From Planctomycetaceae bacterium (GTDB lineage: Bacteria > Planctomycetota > Planctomycetia > Pirellulales > Thermoguttaceae), in the NCBI GenBank assembly GCA_031254675.1, contig JAIRTV010000192.1, forward strand, positions 1 through 17,596: a stretch of 17,596 bases of DNA, in the 5' to 3' direction. The position numbers and the translations under genes are program-made. Positions 1-8,802 of the stretch are shown one piece after another (position 1 is the stretch's first letter; every line of letters starts with the position of its first letter). A model generated the notes under the pieces. It saw only the letters and a list, made by a program, of their open reading frames with translations. It made no database searches and was not told where the DNA came from.

Positions 1-20
1 AACATTTGTAACATCAATAA

Positions 21-2534
21 TTAAACGTCAAGATTTTTGACTTCGAGGGCGTGTTTTTCGATAAACTCACGGCGTGGTTCGACTTTGTCGCCCATCAGAA
101 TACGGAATAGTTCATCGGCGGCAGCGGCATCTTCCATCGTAACCTGAATTAGTGTACGATTTTCTGGGTTTAATGTCGTATCACGAAGTTCTTCGGCGTT
201 CATTTCGCCAAGTCCTTTGAATCGTGTTACCTGCATTCCCTTTTGACCACCGCTGCGCACTTCTGTTAAAAGTTCACGTAAGTCTTCGAGTCCTTGCGAC
301 GTATCACCGCGTTGGAGATAATATCGTGATGTGTCGGTTCCGGTTCGCTCCTGCGGTAATAACGCATCAATCTCAAAACCTTGCTCACGAAGTTCGATCA
401 AATATTTATTGATCGTGCGCACTTCATGCAATTCGACAATCCGTAATTTCGGCTGATATTCTGTTACATTCGTAGCGTTAATATTCTGATCGTCGCCTAA
501 GCCACCATCGCCAACGGAAATTTCATGACCAGATTCTTGTTCAATTTGATTTTGAAATTCCTTGAGTTTATCGCGGTCTGTAAACCATTCTTCGCGTTTG
601 TCATAAAAAACATGATAAATCGGTAATCGTGCAGTAATGGGGTCTTGACGTATTGCGTGTTCGCGCAGATTGATTCCGCGACGCTCCAAAGCAAGAATTG
701 ACTCTTCTAATCCCGCCAACGTTTTACAAAGTTTTTCCATCGCTTCACCTTCGAATGTCCGTCCGTCACCGGAATCAAATACGGAATTTTTCAAACCGTA
801 TTCAAGCAGAATTCGTCGCATTTCTTCATCCGTCGAAATATATTGATCCGCATGTCCTTTGCGGCGAATCCGGTATAACGGTGGACAAGCAATAAAAACA
901 TGTCCCGCCTTAACCAATTCATACATCTGACGATAAAAGAACGTCAATAATAATGTACGAATATGTGAACCATCTACGTCCGCATCGGTCATAATAACAA
1001 TTTTTCCGTAACGACGTTTCGATAAATCAAGTTCATCACCAACTCCGCTACCAAGTGCAGCGATCATGCTGCGAATTTCTTCATTGGCTAAAACTTTAGC
1101 GTCGGTGGCTTTATAAACGTTCAATATTTTACCCCGAAGTGGCAAAATAGCCTGATATTCGCGAACTCGTCCACCTTCTGCACTTCCACCGGCGGAATCG
1201 CCTTCGACAAGATACAATTCACATTTATCAACTTCCTTGCTGGAACAATCTCGCAACTTTCCCGGCAAACCGCCATACGAAAGTGCGCCCTTACGTTCGC
1301 GAATAAGCGCACGAGCTTTTCGCGCACTTTCGCGCGCTTCCGCCGCAACAAGACCTTTTTTAATAATAACTTGAGCTGTTTTCGGATTCTCTTCAAGAAA
1401 CTTCGCTAACTGTTCACCGACAATAGAATTGACAATACCTTCAACTTCACTGTTACCAAGTTTTGTTTTCGTTTGACCTTCAAAACGCGGATTCGGAACT
1501 CGTACAGAAATAACCGTCGTCAATCCTTCACGAAAATCTTCTCCGGTTGGAGGAATCATTTTTTCTTTGAACAAATTTGAATTTTTACCATAATTATTCA
1601 GTGTTCGTGTTAATGCTGTACGAAAACCGGAAAGATGTGTACCACCTTCAATGGTGTAAATATTGTTGACGTAAGATCGCAGATTTTCCGTGTATTCAAC
1701 TGTATATTGTAACGCAACGTCAACTGTAACACCTTCCGAATCGCCAACAATATGAATGACTTCAGGATGTGCCGGTTCGGTGGAACGATTCATATTTGCG
1801 ACAAAATCGACCAATCCATTTTGGTACTGAAATACTTCTTCGGAATTATTTCGCGCGTCACGAAAAATAATTTTGACTCCTTGATTGAGAAACGCCAAAT
1901 CTTGTAAACGTCGAAATAAGATATTGTAATCGAATTTCCGTTCGGGAAAGATTTCTTCATCGGGCATGAAGGTTGTTTTGGTTCCGCGTTTTTCGGATTT
2001 TCCGACTTTTTCGACGGGACCATTGGGAATACCGCGTGCGTATTCTTGATGATACACCGCACCGTCGCGTGCCACATCAACTTCGCACCATTCCGAAAGA
2101 AAATTGACCACAGTTACCCCAACACCGTGCAAACCACCGGAAGTTTGATATGCTCCTTTTGAAAATTTACCACCAAACTTGAGAACAGTCATCACACCTT
2201 CGAGAGTCGATTTTTTCAGATCAGGATGTTCTTCAACCGGAATTCCACGCCCATCGTCTTCGACAGTTACAGAGCCATCGTTATTAATTTGTACGAGAAT
2301 TGTCGTTGCAAAACCTGCCATCGCTTCGTCAATGGAATTATCAACCACTTCGCTAACCAAATGGTGCAATCCGCGACTGGTTGTATCGCCAATGTACATT
2401 GCCGGTCGTTTTCGTACATGTTCCTGATCGCTCAAATGTTCAAGGTCTTTCGCCGTGTAATCCTCATTGGCTCCCGGCAATGCCCCTTGTGCGACAGAAA
2501 ATTCATTAACAGATTCGTCTGCTGTGTTTGTCAT
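21..2534 (-). CDS. gyrB: DNA gyrase subunit B
   Basis: ATPase subunit of DNA gyrase, which with GyrA introduces negative supercoils in the cytoplasm. The 837-residue product has the GHKL ATPase motifs EVVDNSIDE (62-70), DDGRGIP (93-99) and GGLHGVGV (133-140), the transducer motif QTKTKLGN (about 354-361), and the TOPRIM motifs EGDSAGG (444-450) and TDADVDG (516-522). It ends in the usual TRFKGLGEMN block and C-terminal tail. It is longer than the roughly 640-residue Gram-positive form because of extra sequence between about 570 and 715, within the C-terminal TOPRIM half, comparable in kind to the insertion in the 804-residue E. coli protein. A 25-residue acidic N-terminal extension precedes the conserved start. 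The ATG at 2534 has no clear Shine-Dalgarno sequence. It is transcribed alone; dnaA, recF and gyrA are not next to it. Identification is secure. Confidence 0.97.
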   Translation of the reverse strand: MTNTADESVNEFSVAQGALPGANEDYTAKDLEHLSDQEHVRKRPAMYIGDTTSRGLHHLVSEVVDNSIDEAMAGFATTILVQINNDGSVTVEDDGRGIPVEEHPDLKKSTLEGVMTVLKFGGKFSKGAYQTSGGLHGVGVTVVNFLSEWCEVDVARDGAVYHQEYARGIPNGPVEKVGKSEKRGTKTTFMPDEEIFPERKFDYNILFRRLQDLAFLNQGVKIIFRDARNNSEEVFQYQNGLVDFVANMNRSTEPAHPEVIHIVGDSEGVTVDVALQYTVEYTENLRSYVNNIYTIEGGTHLSGFRTALTRTLNNYGKNSNLFKEKMIPPTGEDFREGLTTVISVRVPNPRFEGQTKTKLGNSEVEGIVNSIVGEQLAKFLEENPKTAQVIIKKGLVAAEARESARKARALIRERKGALSYGGLPGKLRDCSSKEVDKCELYLVEGDSAGGSAEGGRVREYQAILPLRGKILNVYKATDAKVLANEEIRSMIAALGSGVGDELDLSKRRYGKIVIMTDADVDGSHIRTLLLTFFYRQMYELVKAGHVFIACPPLYRIRRKGHADQYISTDEEMRRILLEYGLKNSVFDSGDGRTFEGEAMEKLCKTLAGLEESILALERRGINLREHAIRQDPITARLPIYHVFYDKREEWFTDRDKLKEFQNQIEQESGHEISVGDGGLGDDQNINATNVTEYQPKLRIVELHEVRTINKYLIELREQGFEIDALLPQERTGTDTSRYYLQRGDTSQGLEDLRELLTEVRSGGQKGMQVTRFKGLGEMNAEELRDTTLNPENRTLIQVTMEDAAAADELFRILMGDKVEPRREFIEKHALEVKNLDV

Positions 2535-3122
2535 GATTTACTTATTTAATTAATAGTTTTGGTTCAAAAATTAAAATTCAATGAAATTTGTCGATTATTT
2601 CGGAATTATTGATTTGTCCATTTCTTTTCCCGAATCACGCTAATAAGTAAGGACATTCTGCTTAAATTGCGTGAAAATTAGGCAAAGAATCAAACGGAAA
2701 AAACGATGCCGATTCAACAATTTCGTTATTATCGCAGATTTTTCGTCAATGTCAATTCCAAGAAAGCGAGGCATTGTCTTTTTTTGTTATTATATTTTTA
2801 AGAAGGTGTCGTGATTCTTGATCTAATTTTCGTTCGTTTTCTGTCCAGTCAATATTATTTGTAACTATTTATGGTTTTTCATTATATTCTGAGAGTTTTG
2901 CAATGTTTTTTGCAATGTTTTACGTATTTCGCGTTTAAATTTAACGTAGAATTTTGCCCTTATTGTAAAAATTCCGCGTGCGACACTCTCCACTATTATC
3001 AAATTCGTGTTTTGAGTAAAATGGCAGAATGAAAAAAATCATTAACACTATGATGTTATCGCCAGTCGAACATTAAACGAATTTCCAGAAACTTATTTTG
3101 ACATTATTCACAAATTCACAAA
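2535..3122. other. divergent intergenic region gyrB / clpB-like, no gene seen
   Basis: 588 bases between two divergent genes with no convincing coding frame. Apart from the gyrB promoter it contains a perfect 12-base tandem duplication, TTTTGCAATGTT, at 2896-2907 and 2908-2919. I see no CIRCE operator and no run of DnaA boxes. I could not assign a clear promoter for the rightward gene. Confidence 0.6.
2728..2755 (-). promoter_or_regulatory. sigma-70 type promoter for gyrB
   Basis: Read on the minus strand there is a perfect -35 TTGACA (2755-2750), a 16-base spacer and a -10 GATAAT (2733-2728). Transcription would start near 2721 and give a 5' leader of about 187 bases before the gyrB ATG at 2534. 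Seen by eye only. Confidence 0.5.
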
Positions 3123-4727
3123 ATGGCATTTTCTTACGAAAAACTAACAACAAAATCACAAGAGGCGTTGTCGGCAGCACAGGAATTGGCAATCCGGTCG
3201 GAAAATCCCGAATTGACACCGTTGCATCTATTTGATGCACTTCTCAATGAAAAAGAGGGTAATATCCGCCCTTGTCTTGAAGCAATCGGTTGCCGCCTTT
3301 CTCAACTCGATGCAATGGTCAATGCAGAATTGCGCCAACTTCCGCGAATATCCGGCGGCGGAGCAATTCCTCAGCCAAGCGGCGAACTTCAACGAGTTCT
3401 TTTTGCCGCCGACGAAGAAACCGACTCCATGAAAGATGATTACATCTCAACCGAACATCTTCTGTTGGCATTGGAAAAAATCCCCTCCAAAGTAAAAAAC
3501 GTACTCAAACTCAATGCTTTAGGACGCAACGAATTATTGCAAGGTATCAAAACGGTACGTGGCAATGCGAAAGTGTCTGACGCCGACCCCGAATCAAAAC
3601 TCCAAGCGTTGAATCGTTACGGGATTGATCTTGTGGAACGTGCCAAAAAGGGGAAACTTGACCCTGTGATTGGGCGTGATTCTGAAATTCGCCGAGTGAT
3701 TCAGGTTTTGTCACGCCGCACAAAAAATAATCCGGTGTTGATTGGCGAACCCGGTGTCGGTAAAACAGCAATTGCCGAAGGACTCGCGTTACGGATTGTG
3801 GACGGCGATGTTCCAGAATCACTCAAAAATAAACGTGTTATCGGTCTCGATATGGGGGCGCTTGTTGCCGGAACAAAATTTCGCGGTGAATTTGAAGAAC
3901 GTTTGAAAGCGGTGTTGCGCGAAGTTGATGAAGCAGCAGGACAAGTAATTCTGTTTATTGACGAGTTGCACACCTTGGTCGGAGCAGGACGCGCCGAAGG
4001 CGGAAGCGATGCAGCAAACCTATTGAAACCGGCATTATCACGCGGCGAACTTCGGTGTATCGGCGCAACAACATTGGACGAATACCGAAAATATATCGAA
4101 AAAGATGCCGCGTTGGAACGTCGCTTCCAACCAGTTTTTGTTGAAGAGCCGAGTGTTGAAAATACAATTGCGATCTTGCGTGGATTGAAATCTCGCTACG
4201 AAGCTCATCACAAAGGCGTTAAAATAACCGATTCGGCGTTGGTTGCTGCGGCGGAAATGTCGCATCGATATATTTCGGATCGCTTTTTGCCGGACAAAGC
4301 AATTGATTTGATGGATGAGGCAATGTCACGGTTGGCGATGGAACTTGAAAGTGTTCCGACGGAAATTGACACGGTTCAGCGGCGCCTAGTGCAACTCGAA
4401 CTCGCCGCCCGTCAACTTGCCGACGAAAACGAACCACACGCCCAAGAACGGTTGCGTGAGATCGAAAAAGAAATCGCCCGAAGCAAAGAGGAACTTGCCG
4501 AACTGCGAACCCAATGGGAAAAAGAAAAAAACGGCGCTTTCGATATTCACCAACTCCGCAGTCAATTAGCCGATGTCCAATTAGAATACAAAAATCTCGA
4601 AACACACATCAACACCGAACAATCACAAGGAAGATTAGTTGATGAATTTCAGTTTCAAAAATTATTTGAGTTGGATCAAAAGCGAAAAACTCTTGAAAAA
4701 CAAGTCGAAGAAGCCGAACAATCGTAA
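3123..4727 (+). CDS. ClpB-type chaperone lacking the second ATPase domain
   Basis: N-terminal two-thirds of a ClpB/Hsp104-type disaggregase (full-length ClpB is about 860 residues; this is 534). Visible parts are the double Clp N-domain (about 1-145), the first AAA+ domain with Walker A GEPGVGKT (208-215), Walker B VILFIDE (275-281), sensor GATT (314-317) and the arginine pair R333-R334, then the ClpB-specific M-domain coiled coil (about 405-530). The M-domain identifies it as ClpB rather than ClpA or ClpC. The frame ends with TAA right where ClpB normally passes into the second ATPase domain. The 74 bases to the next, convergent gene encode nothing like that domain in any frame I read, so this is not a simple nearby frameshift. 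No Shine-Dalgarno sequence is evident; the ATG fits the family N-terminus (MAFSYEKLT). It may be a naturally split or shortened chaperone, or a decayed copy. Its coding frame and catalytic residues are intact. Confidence 0.9.
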   Translation: MAFSYEKLTTKSQEALSAAQELAIRSENPELTPLHLFDALLNEKEGNIRPCLEAIGCRLSQLDAMVNAELRQLPRISGGGAIPQPSGELQRVLFAADEETDSMKDDYISTEHLLLALEKIPSKVKNVLKLNALGRNELLQGIKTVRGNAKVSDADPESKLQALNRYGIDLVERAKKGKLDPVIGRDSEIRRVIQVLSRRTKNNPVLIGEPGVGKTAIAEGLALRIVDGDVPESLKNKRVIGLDMGALVAGTKFRGEFEERLKAVLREVDEAAGQVILFIDELHTLVGAGRAEGGSDAANLLKPALSRGELRCIGATTLDEYRKYIEKDAALERRFQPVFVEEPSVENTIAILRGLKSRYEAHHKGVKITDSALVAAAEMSHRYISDRFLPDKAIDLMDEAMSRLAMELESVPTEIDTVQRRLVQLELAARQLADENEPHAQERLREIEKEIARSKEELAELRTQWEKEKNGAFDIHQLRSQLADVQLEYKNLETHINTEQSQGRLVDEFQFQKLFELDQKRKTLEKQVEEAEQS

Positions 4728-4801
4728 CACAACAATTAACAGAATATCTCCGTAACATTTTTCTTCCTACTGTTGTTTCGTTTTGAAACGATAAACTTAT
4801 T

Positions 4802-5821
4802 TCAAAATTCTATTTGAACAAAATGTTCCGGTTTCATTCCTTTTTTGTGTTTTCCAAAACCCATTGGTAATGTTTCATATTTTCCGACAATTCCGACATT
4901 GGCACGTTTGGGAATAACTGTTTCCAGTCCGGCAAGCCAATACACCGCATTCACCAAAAGTCGGCGCAATCCCTCACTTTCAAGGTCTTGCGATGATCCC
5001 ATGGTTGTCGTGAACACGTTTCCGGTTTGACCGTTGTCAATTTTGTACGTTTTCGTCCAGGCAATCGGCATCATTGGTTCGTTTTTGGTGCCGACAACCG
5101 GTTGATCTGTCGGCTTCATGCCCGCAAGCACTTGACCAAGAACCAACGGCATTGAATCACCAGGAAGCGGCAACCGAACTCGATACACGTCCGTCACTCC
5201 AAAAATATCGTCACAACCACAAACAATCGGATGCGTACTCTTTTCTGAAATAATTATTCCTCTCGTGGCTTCATGTCCGTGATGTCCATGATGATCAATC
5301 CATGTTTCGCCCAATATTTTTCGTCCAAATCCTTGCTCCCAACTTCCGGTACTATCATGATAATCGAAACTATATTGAGCAAACTTTCTCTCTTTCGGAA
5401 TACGGAACGCATGAGTCGATGTTCTCATGCCCAACACCGGTTTTCCTGCACGGAAATAATCGTCAAAATGTTGCATTTGCTCATCCGGTAAATTACGGAA
5501 TCGGAGATTGATCACCAACACATCCGCCGTTTTCAAAACTTGAAGATAGGGAATATTTGTTGTACAAACCGGATCAATTTCGCCGGTTTCAGGGTTGATT
5601 GCAAAAAGTATCGTACAATCAAATCCATGATGTTTGGCAAGAATCCGACCCAATTGAACAACCGCTTCTTCCGAACGGTATTCCTCATCGCCGGAAACCA
5701 GAACAACGTGTTTACCGTTACCGAAAAAATTCGAGGTTCCCTTATATCGTAACGGTTCACCGGAAAATACCGAAACCGATACCAATAGGTTAATAGTAAT
5801 TAAGTAAAACAATATTCGCAT
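4802..5821 (-). CDS. secreted ThuA-like domain protein
   Basis: A 339-residue protein with a Sec signal peptide (about 1-20, ending SVFSG) followed by a ThuA-like, glutamine-amidotransferase-like fold. Segments typical of planctomycete members are SGDEEYRSEEAVVQLGRIL (from about 43), HHGFDCTILFAI, LRFRNLPDEQM, GKPVLGMRTSTHAF and the His-rich DHHGHHGHEATRG (about 176-188). ThuA domains are named from trehalose utilisation, but the reaction of most secreted planctomycete members is unknown; a role in extracytoplasmic sugar metabolism is inference. On the minus strand a GGGAG about 8 bases before the ATG supports this start. It is convergent with the clpB-like gene and probably a single-gene unit. 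Confidence 0.85.
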   Translation of the reverse strand: MRILFYLITINLLVSVSVFSGEPLRYKGTSNFFGNGKHVVLVSGDEEYRSEEAVVQLGRILAKHHGFDCTILFAINPETGEIDPVCTTNIPYLQVLKTADVLVINLRFRNLPDEQMQHFDDYFRAGKPVLGMRTSTHAFRIPKERKFAQYSFDYHDSTGSWEQGFGRKILGETWIDHHGHHGHEATRGIIISEKSTHPIVCGCDDIFGVTDVYRVRLPLPGDSMPLVLGQVLAGMKPTDQPVVGTKNEPMMPIAWTKTYKIDNGQTGNVFTTTMGSSQDLESEGLRRLLVNAVYWLAGLETVIPKRANVGIVGKYETLPMGFGKHKKGMKPEHFVQIEF

Positions 5822-5893
5822 TGGTTATTCTCCCATACGTATCAAGGTTAAGTGTAAACGGAATTTCATCAAAAAAACAAACGGTAACGATTG

Positions 5894-5980
5894 TTACATT
5901 GAACGTTGTGCCTGACATAATTTGCGGTTGAACACAAACAACGTACCGCCACGCTCCGTAATTTCGAAAAACAAATCCAT
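5894..5980 (-). CDS. possible 28-residue micro-ORF
   Basis: A short minus-strand frame beginning MDLFFEITERGG and ending at TAA, just downstream of the small membrane-protein gene. Its base composition is a little richer in G+C than the flanks. There is no Shine-Dalgarno sequence. It may be real, a gene remnant, or chance. Confidence 0.15.
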   Translation of the reverse strand: MDLFFEITERGGTLFVFNRKLCQAQRSM

Positions 5981-5994
5981 TGTTACAGTTAATT

Positions 5995-6255
5995 TTACTC
6001 GCTGTTACTATTTTTCAACAAAACCAGAGCAACACACATCAATTGAGAAATGAGCGAAAGAAACCAGAAAAAACCAAGCCCCAACGCCAACCAATCAAAA
6101 ATTGTTGCGGAAACCGGATCACCAAACAGAGAAAAAAAACGCCCAAACGTAAAAAGAAACACCATACCAATCGGTAACAAAATAATCGGTACAAACAACC
6201 ATTGAATTGTTTGACGACTTGCGAGTGTTTCGATAAGAGAAGGAAATTCTTTCAT
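5995..6255 (-). CDS. small two-helix membrane protein, unknown function
   Basis: An 86-residue frame starting at an ATG at 6255. It has two hydrophobic stretches, about residues 19-40 (WLFVPIILLPIGMVFLFTFG) and 55-80 (WLALGLGFFWFLSLISQLM and following), separated by a short polar loop, and a polar N-terminus. I do not recognise a family. It is codirectional with the ThuA-like gene about 170 bases away, but that gene has its own Shine-Dalgarno site, so an operon is uncertain. Codon use resembles its neighbours. Confidence 0.55.
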   Translation of the reverse strand: MKEFPSLIETLASRQTIQWLFVPIILLPIGMVFLFTFGRFFSLFGDPVSATIFDWLALGLGFFWFLSLISQLMCVALVLLKNSNSE

Positions 6256-6430
6256 TGTTTTGTATTTGTACCTACTTAAAAATTGGCGAAGAAATTGATC
6301 TCAAAATATTAGATTGTTCTTGACGTATTTTATCTCTCGCCAATATTGGACGCAAGTACCCAACGATTTTTGCAAAGAATATTAAGACGATTCAATTTTA
6401 ACCAAAATTTGAATCTCATGTTGAAACCGT

Positions 6431-6459
6431 TTTACAATATTCGGATCGTTTGCTATACT
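6431..6459 (+). promoter_or_regulatory. sigma-70 type promoter upstream of the M48 gene
   Basis: TTTACA (6431-6436), a 17-base spacer and TATACT (6454-6459) give a near-consensus promoter with a predicted start near 6466. It would drive the micro-ORF at 6588 and the metalloprotease at 6676. An 8-base inverted repeat (ATTGGCGA at 6282-6289, TCGCCAAT at 6337-6344) lies upstream and could be an operator or nothing. Confidence 0.5.
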
Positions 6460-6587
6460 GATTGTACTTAAAAATTTGGTTTTTTAGGAATATACAGAAT
6501 ACATTTCATTCTTGCCAATCCAGTATATTTCATAATTATATCGAAAAACAAAACCAAAATTTCGAGTGAGTGGAGTATAACATCGTT

Positions 6588-6659
6588 ATGGCACTGTTCT
6601 GGTTATTTATAATTTCCTTTATAATGTTCACGATCCTGAAAGCATTTTCAAAAAATTAA
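6588..6659 (+). CDS. possible 23-residue hydrophobic micro-protein
   Basis: ATG to TAA frame encoding a single hydrophobic segment (MALFWLFIISFIMFTILKAF and three more residues), shaped like a one-helix membrane micro-protein. A weak GTGGAG lies about 14 bases upstream. It sits 16 bases before the M48 lipoprotein gene and behind the same promoter, so it could be a leader or a small partner. AT-rich sequence makes chance hydrophobic frames common. Confidence 0.25.
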   Translation: MALFWLFIISFIMFTILKAFSKN

Positions 6660-6675
6660 ACAGAAAGATTATATT

Positions 6676-7653
6676 ATGTCAAAGACGCATTTTAACACGA
6701 TCAAAATTTCGTTTTCTTTACTTTTTACGATAGCTGTCGTAATTGGTTGTTCGCAAAATCAGGTTGTCGAGAATAAGCAACAGGAACAACAAACAATTAC
6801 TCAACCAACACAAGAAACAAATTCAGAAACAAATGAATCTGAATCAACCGCTAGTAATCTTGTTGCAAATTTATTTGATCTTGGAATGACAACATTGGAT
6901 AAAGCAAGTCGTGCAAAAGATCCCGCTGATTTGGTTGATATTGCCGCAGATGGGGTTGACTCTGCGGCACGTTCTGCATTGAAAACAGCAGATAAAATTT
7001 TGCCCGCCAACTTAGAAGATGAAATTAAATTCGGCAAAATACTCAATGAAAAAATCATTGCAGATTCCAATGTACGCGAAATTGACAAAAATGATACACA
7101 ACTTTACTCAATCTGGAAAAAATTACACCCCAAACGAACAGATATAAAATATCGCCTTTTCGTAATAGATAAAAATATAATCAACGCATTTGCACATGCT
7201 GGAGGTTACGTTTATATTTATACCGGTCTAATTGAGAAATGCAAAAACAATGATGACGCAATTGCATTTGTTCTTGCACATGAAATCAGTCATATTGATC
7301 TAAAACATGTTTGCTCGCGACTCGGACGACTAAAAGCAATAGAAAATATACCAGGTAATGAATTGATCAACACTGTTGCCGATATGTTATCACCAAGTTA
7401 CAATCAAGAAATGGAATTTGAAGCCGATAACGCAGGTTGGCAATTAGGTTTGAATGCCGGTTATAAACCGAAAAAAATGATCAAACTATTTGATCTTTTA
7501 CCAGAAAGAAAAAAAGCACCAACGAAAAATAAATCAGACAATACAATAATAGATATTGTCAACCAAACAGAACGAATCATGTATCGCTTAGAACACCATT
7601 TCGACACACACCCGCCAACTTCTGAACGAAAAAAGAGATTATCAGAACAATAA
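6676..7653 (+). CDS. M48 family zinc metalloprotease lipoprotein
   Basis: A 325-residue predicted lipoprotein peptidase of the M48 family (BepA/LoiP/Oma1 type), likely acting in envelope protein quality control. The N-terminus is a lipoprotein signal ending VVIGC, with Cys25 as the lipidated residue. A Gln/Thr/Glu-rich linker (about 28-60) follows. The catalytic domain shows NAFAHAGGYVYIYTGLIE (170-187), the zinc motif HEISH (202-206) within LAHEISHIDLKH, and EFEAD (247-251), where E247 is the expected third zinc ligand. The C-terminus keeps the HPPTSERKKRL segment common in the family. It follows the promoter at 6431-6459 and the micro-ORF at 6588. The next recognisable gene is over 1 kb away. 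The substrate cannot be told from sequence. Confidence 0.92.
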   Translation: MSKTHFNTIKISFSLLFTIAVVIGCSQNQVVENKQQEQQTITQPTQETNSETNESESTASNLVANLFDLGMTTLDKASRAKDPADLVDIAADGVDSAARSALKTADKILPANLEDEIKFGKILNEKIIADSNVREIDKNDTQLYSIWKKLHPKRTDIKYRLFVIDKNIINAFAHAGGYVYIYTGLIEKCKNNDDAIAFVLAHEISHIDLKHVCSRLGRLKAIENIPGNELINTVADMLSPSYNQEMEFEADNAGWQLGLNAGYKPKKMIKLFDLLPERKKAPTKNKSDNTIIDIVNQTERIMYRLEHHFDTHPPTSERKKRLSEQ

Positions 7654-7683
7654 TTTTTATAATATATTACTTTATTTCCAAAC

Positions 7684-7824
7684 ATGTCAAAAAATAAGCG
7701 TGCAATTATTGATGTGAGTTTTATAAGAGCTTGTCCACGTGATGGAAAATGGCTAAAGAATCTTATTGATGAAGGAACGATTTTGGTAAATAATAAAAAA
7801 CTTTTTCGTATAATTTCGTATTAA
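7684..7824 (+). CDS. short ORF of unknown function, possibly the start of a decayed gene
   Basis: A 46-residue frame (begins MSKNKRAIIDVSFIRACPRD, ends at TAA) 30 bases after the M48 gene. The composition looks protein-like (IIDVSFI, KNLIDEGTILVNNKKL) but I recognise no family. No Shine-Dalgarno site is visible. The following frame (7862-7999) lies in a different phase, so both may be pieces of one frameshifted gene. Confidence 0.3.
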   Translation: MSKNKRAIIDVSFIRACPRDGKWLKNLIDEGTILVNNKKLFRIISY

Positions 7825-7861
7825 AAAAATTCAATTATTCAACTGGATATATTTACCAAGA

Positions 7862-7999
7862 ATGTATCTTTCAATAAAAGGTGGAAATTATTCCCGAAAT
7901 AGAAATAATCAATCCATTGGATTTTATAAGAAAGTAAAAAAGGTGATTGTTATGAAGGCAGACTCTTTAATAACTAAACTTTTGCAAAAACACAAATAG
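7862..7999 (+). CDS. short ORF of unknown function, possibly the end of the same decayed gene
   Basis: A 45-residue basic frame ending MKADSLITKLLQKHK. Its open phase extends back without a stop to 7814, overlapping the end of the preceding ORF, as expected if a frameshift had split one gene. An internal ATG at 7952 has a good Shine-Dalgarno AAGGTGA, so a 15-residue peptide from there is an alternative. Confidence 0.25.
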   Translation: MYLSIKGGNYSRNRNNQSIGFYKKVKKVIVMKADSLITKLLQKHK

Positions 8000-8058
8000 T
8001 CCTGAAAAACGCGGTGTTTGCGGTATGTTCAAGGGCGTGTTTGAGGTCGGTGGTAAAA

Positions 8059-8304
8059 TCATATCAATCGCAAGCGGGCATACACATGAGCACAATCACG
8101 CCGACTGCCGCCATAAGTTTCGATTCGGTCAAGAACCCAGTCAATCATCGTGCGAATCAATTCCCGAAGCACCACGCGGCAACTCTCACCAATCGTTGTC
8201 AGTTTCACGGACGTCCATTCACTCATACTTGTTTTATCCAGTTCCCGCATCAAAAGACGTACGCCAGAAAGACCAAAACAAAATTTAAAAAAATCTATCA
8301 ACAA
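8059..8304 (-). pseudogene. probable gene remnant, unrecognised
   Basis: A patch of clearly higher G+C (about 8000-8280) in an AT-rich gap. On the minus strand an 81-residue frame contains a protein-like segment (from SEWTSVKLTTIGESCRVVLR to RRDCAHVYARLRLI). After its stop, a +1 frame continues with DFTTDLKHALEHTANTAFF (8054 down to about 8000). This pattern of coherent peptide across a frame change suggests decay, or a fragment of a mobile or transferred gene. I cannot name the parent family, and the plus-strand frames over the same bases look less protein-like. Confidence 0.3.
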
Positions 8305-8802
8305 AAAAAGACGATTTTAGAACTCCCCCTAAGATCATCAATTATATTCTCCGCAAATAGTCTATAGGATATAATTAGAAGGAATTCAAAACTCGAATTT
8401 AGATATTTTTTGAGATGTTTTATTTTGATACATTTAACGATACGGATATGGAACTATGTGCAAAATAATACACTTTGAAATTTATTTCTTCACAACCTCA
8501 ATTTAATTTTTTTCTTTAAATTACTATTTTAACACAAGTTATAAAAATATTAAATATATTTCTTTTAGGCATGAAAGTTGCAGTGGTTTTAATCTTTGAA
8601 TCTCACAAAAAATGTTGATTGAACCAAATCAGACTGAAACGAGAAAAAAATTATCGAAAATAGGAGATATTTTTAGGGATTTATTTTCTTGTACACAGTT
8701 AGAGCAAAAAAATATTTTTTGTGTCGGATTGGTGTTTGTTTTTTACCGATAATAAGAGTTATCGGGGCAATTCTGTTCCTAATTTTGTAAAGCAGTATTA
8801 CA
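8305..8802. other. AT-rich gap with a leader hairpin before the sigma-factor gene
   Basis: About 500 very AT-rich bases without a supported gene. The one structure I trust is a perfect 7-bp hairpin, CCGATAA (8746-8752) and TTATCGG (8759-8765) with a 6-base loop, ending 37 bases before the sigma-factor ATG. It could be an operator or a leader element. Confidence 0.5.

Noticed and set aside
2535..3122. replication origin near gyrB
   Set aside because: No cluster of DnaA boxes and no dnaA or dnaN nearby; gyrB alone does not mark an origin.
2980..3122. CIRCE or heat-shock promoter before the clpB-like gene
   Set aside because: No TTAGCACTC/GAGTGCTAA inverted repeat, and no convincing sigma-32 type -35/-10 pair. 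A TTGACA at about 3098 is too close to the start codon to serve as a -35 box.
4775..4789. terminator between the clpB-like and ThuA-like genes
   Set aside because: Only a 5-bp stem (GTTTC/GAAAC) with a T-rich loop and no convincing T-run; too weak to call.
8014..8367. 117-residue plus-strand ORF
   Set aside because: Its composition is not protein-like and it overlaps a more coherent minus-strand remnant; the C-terminal half is AT-rich low-complexity sequence.
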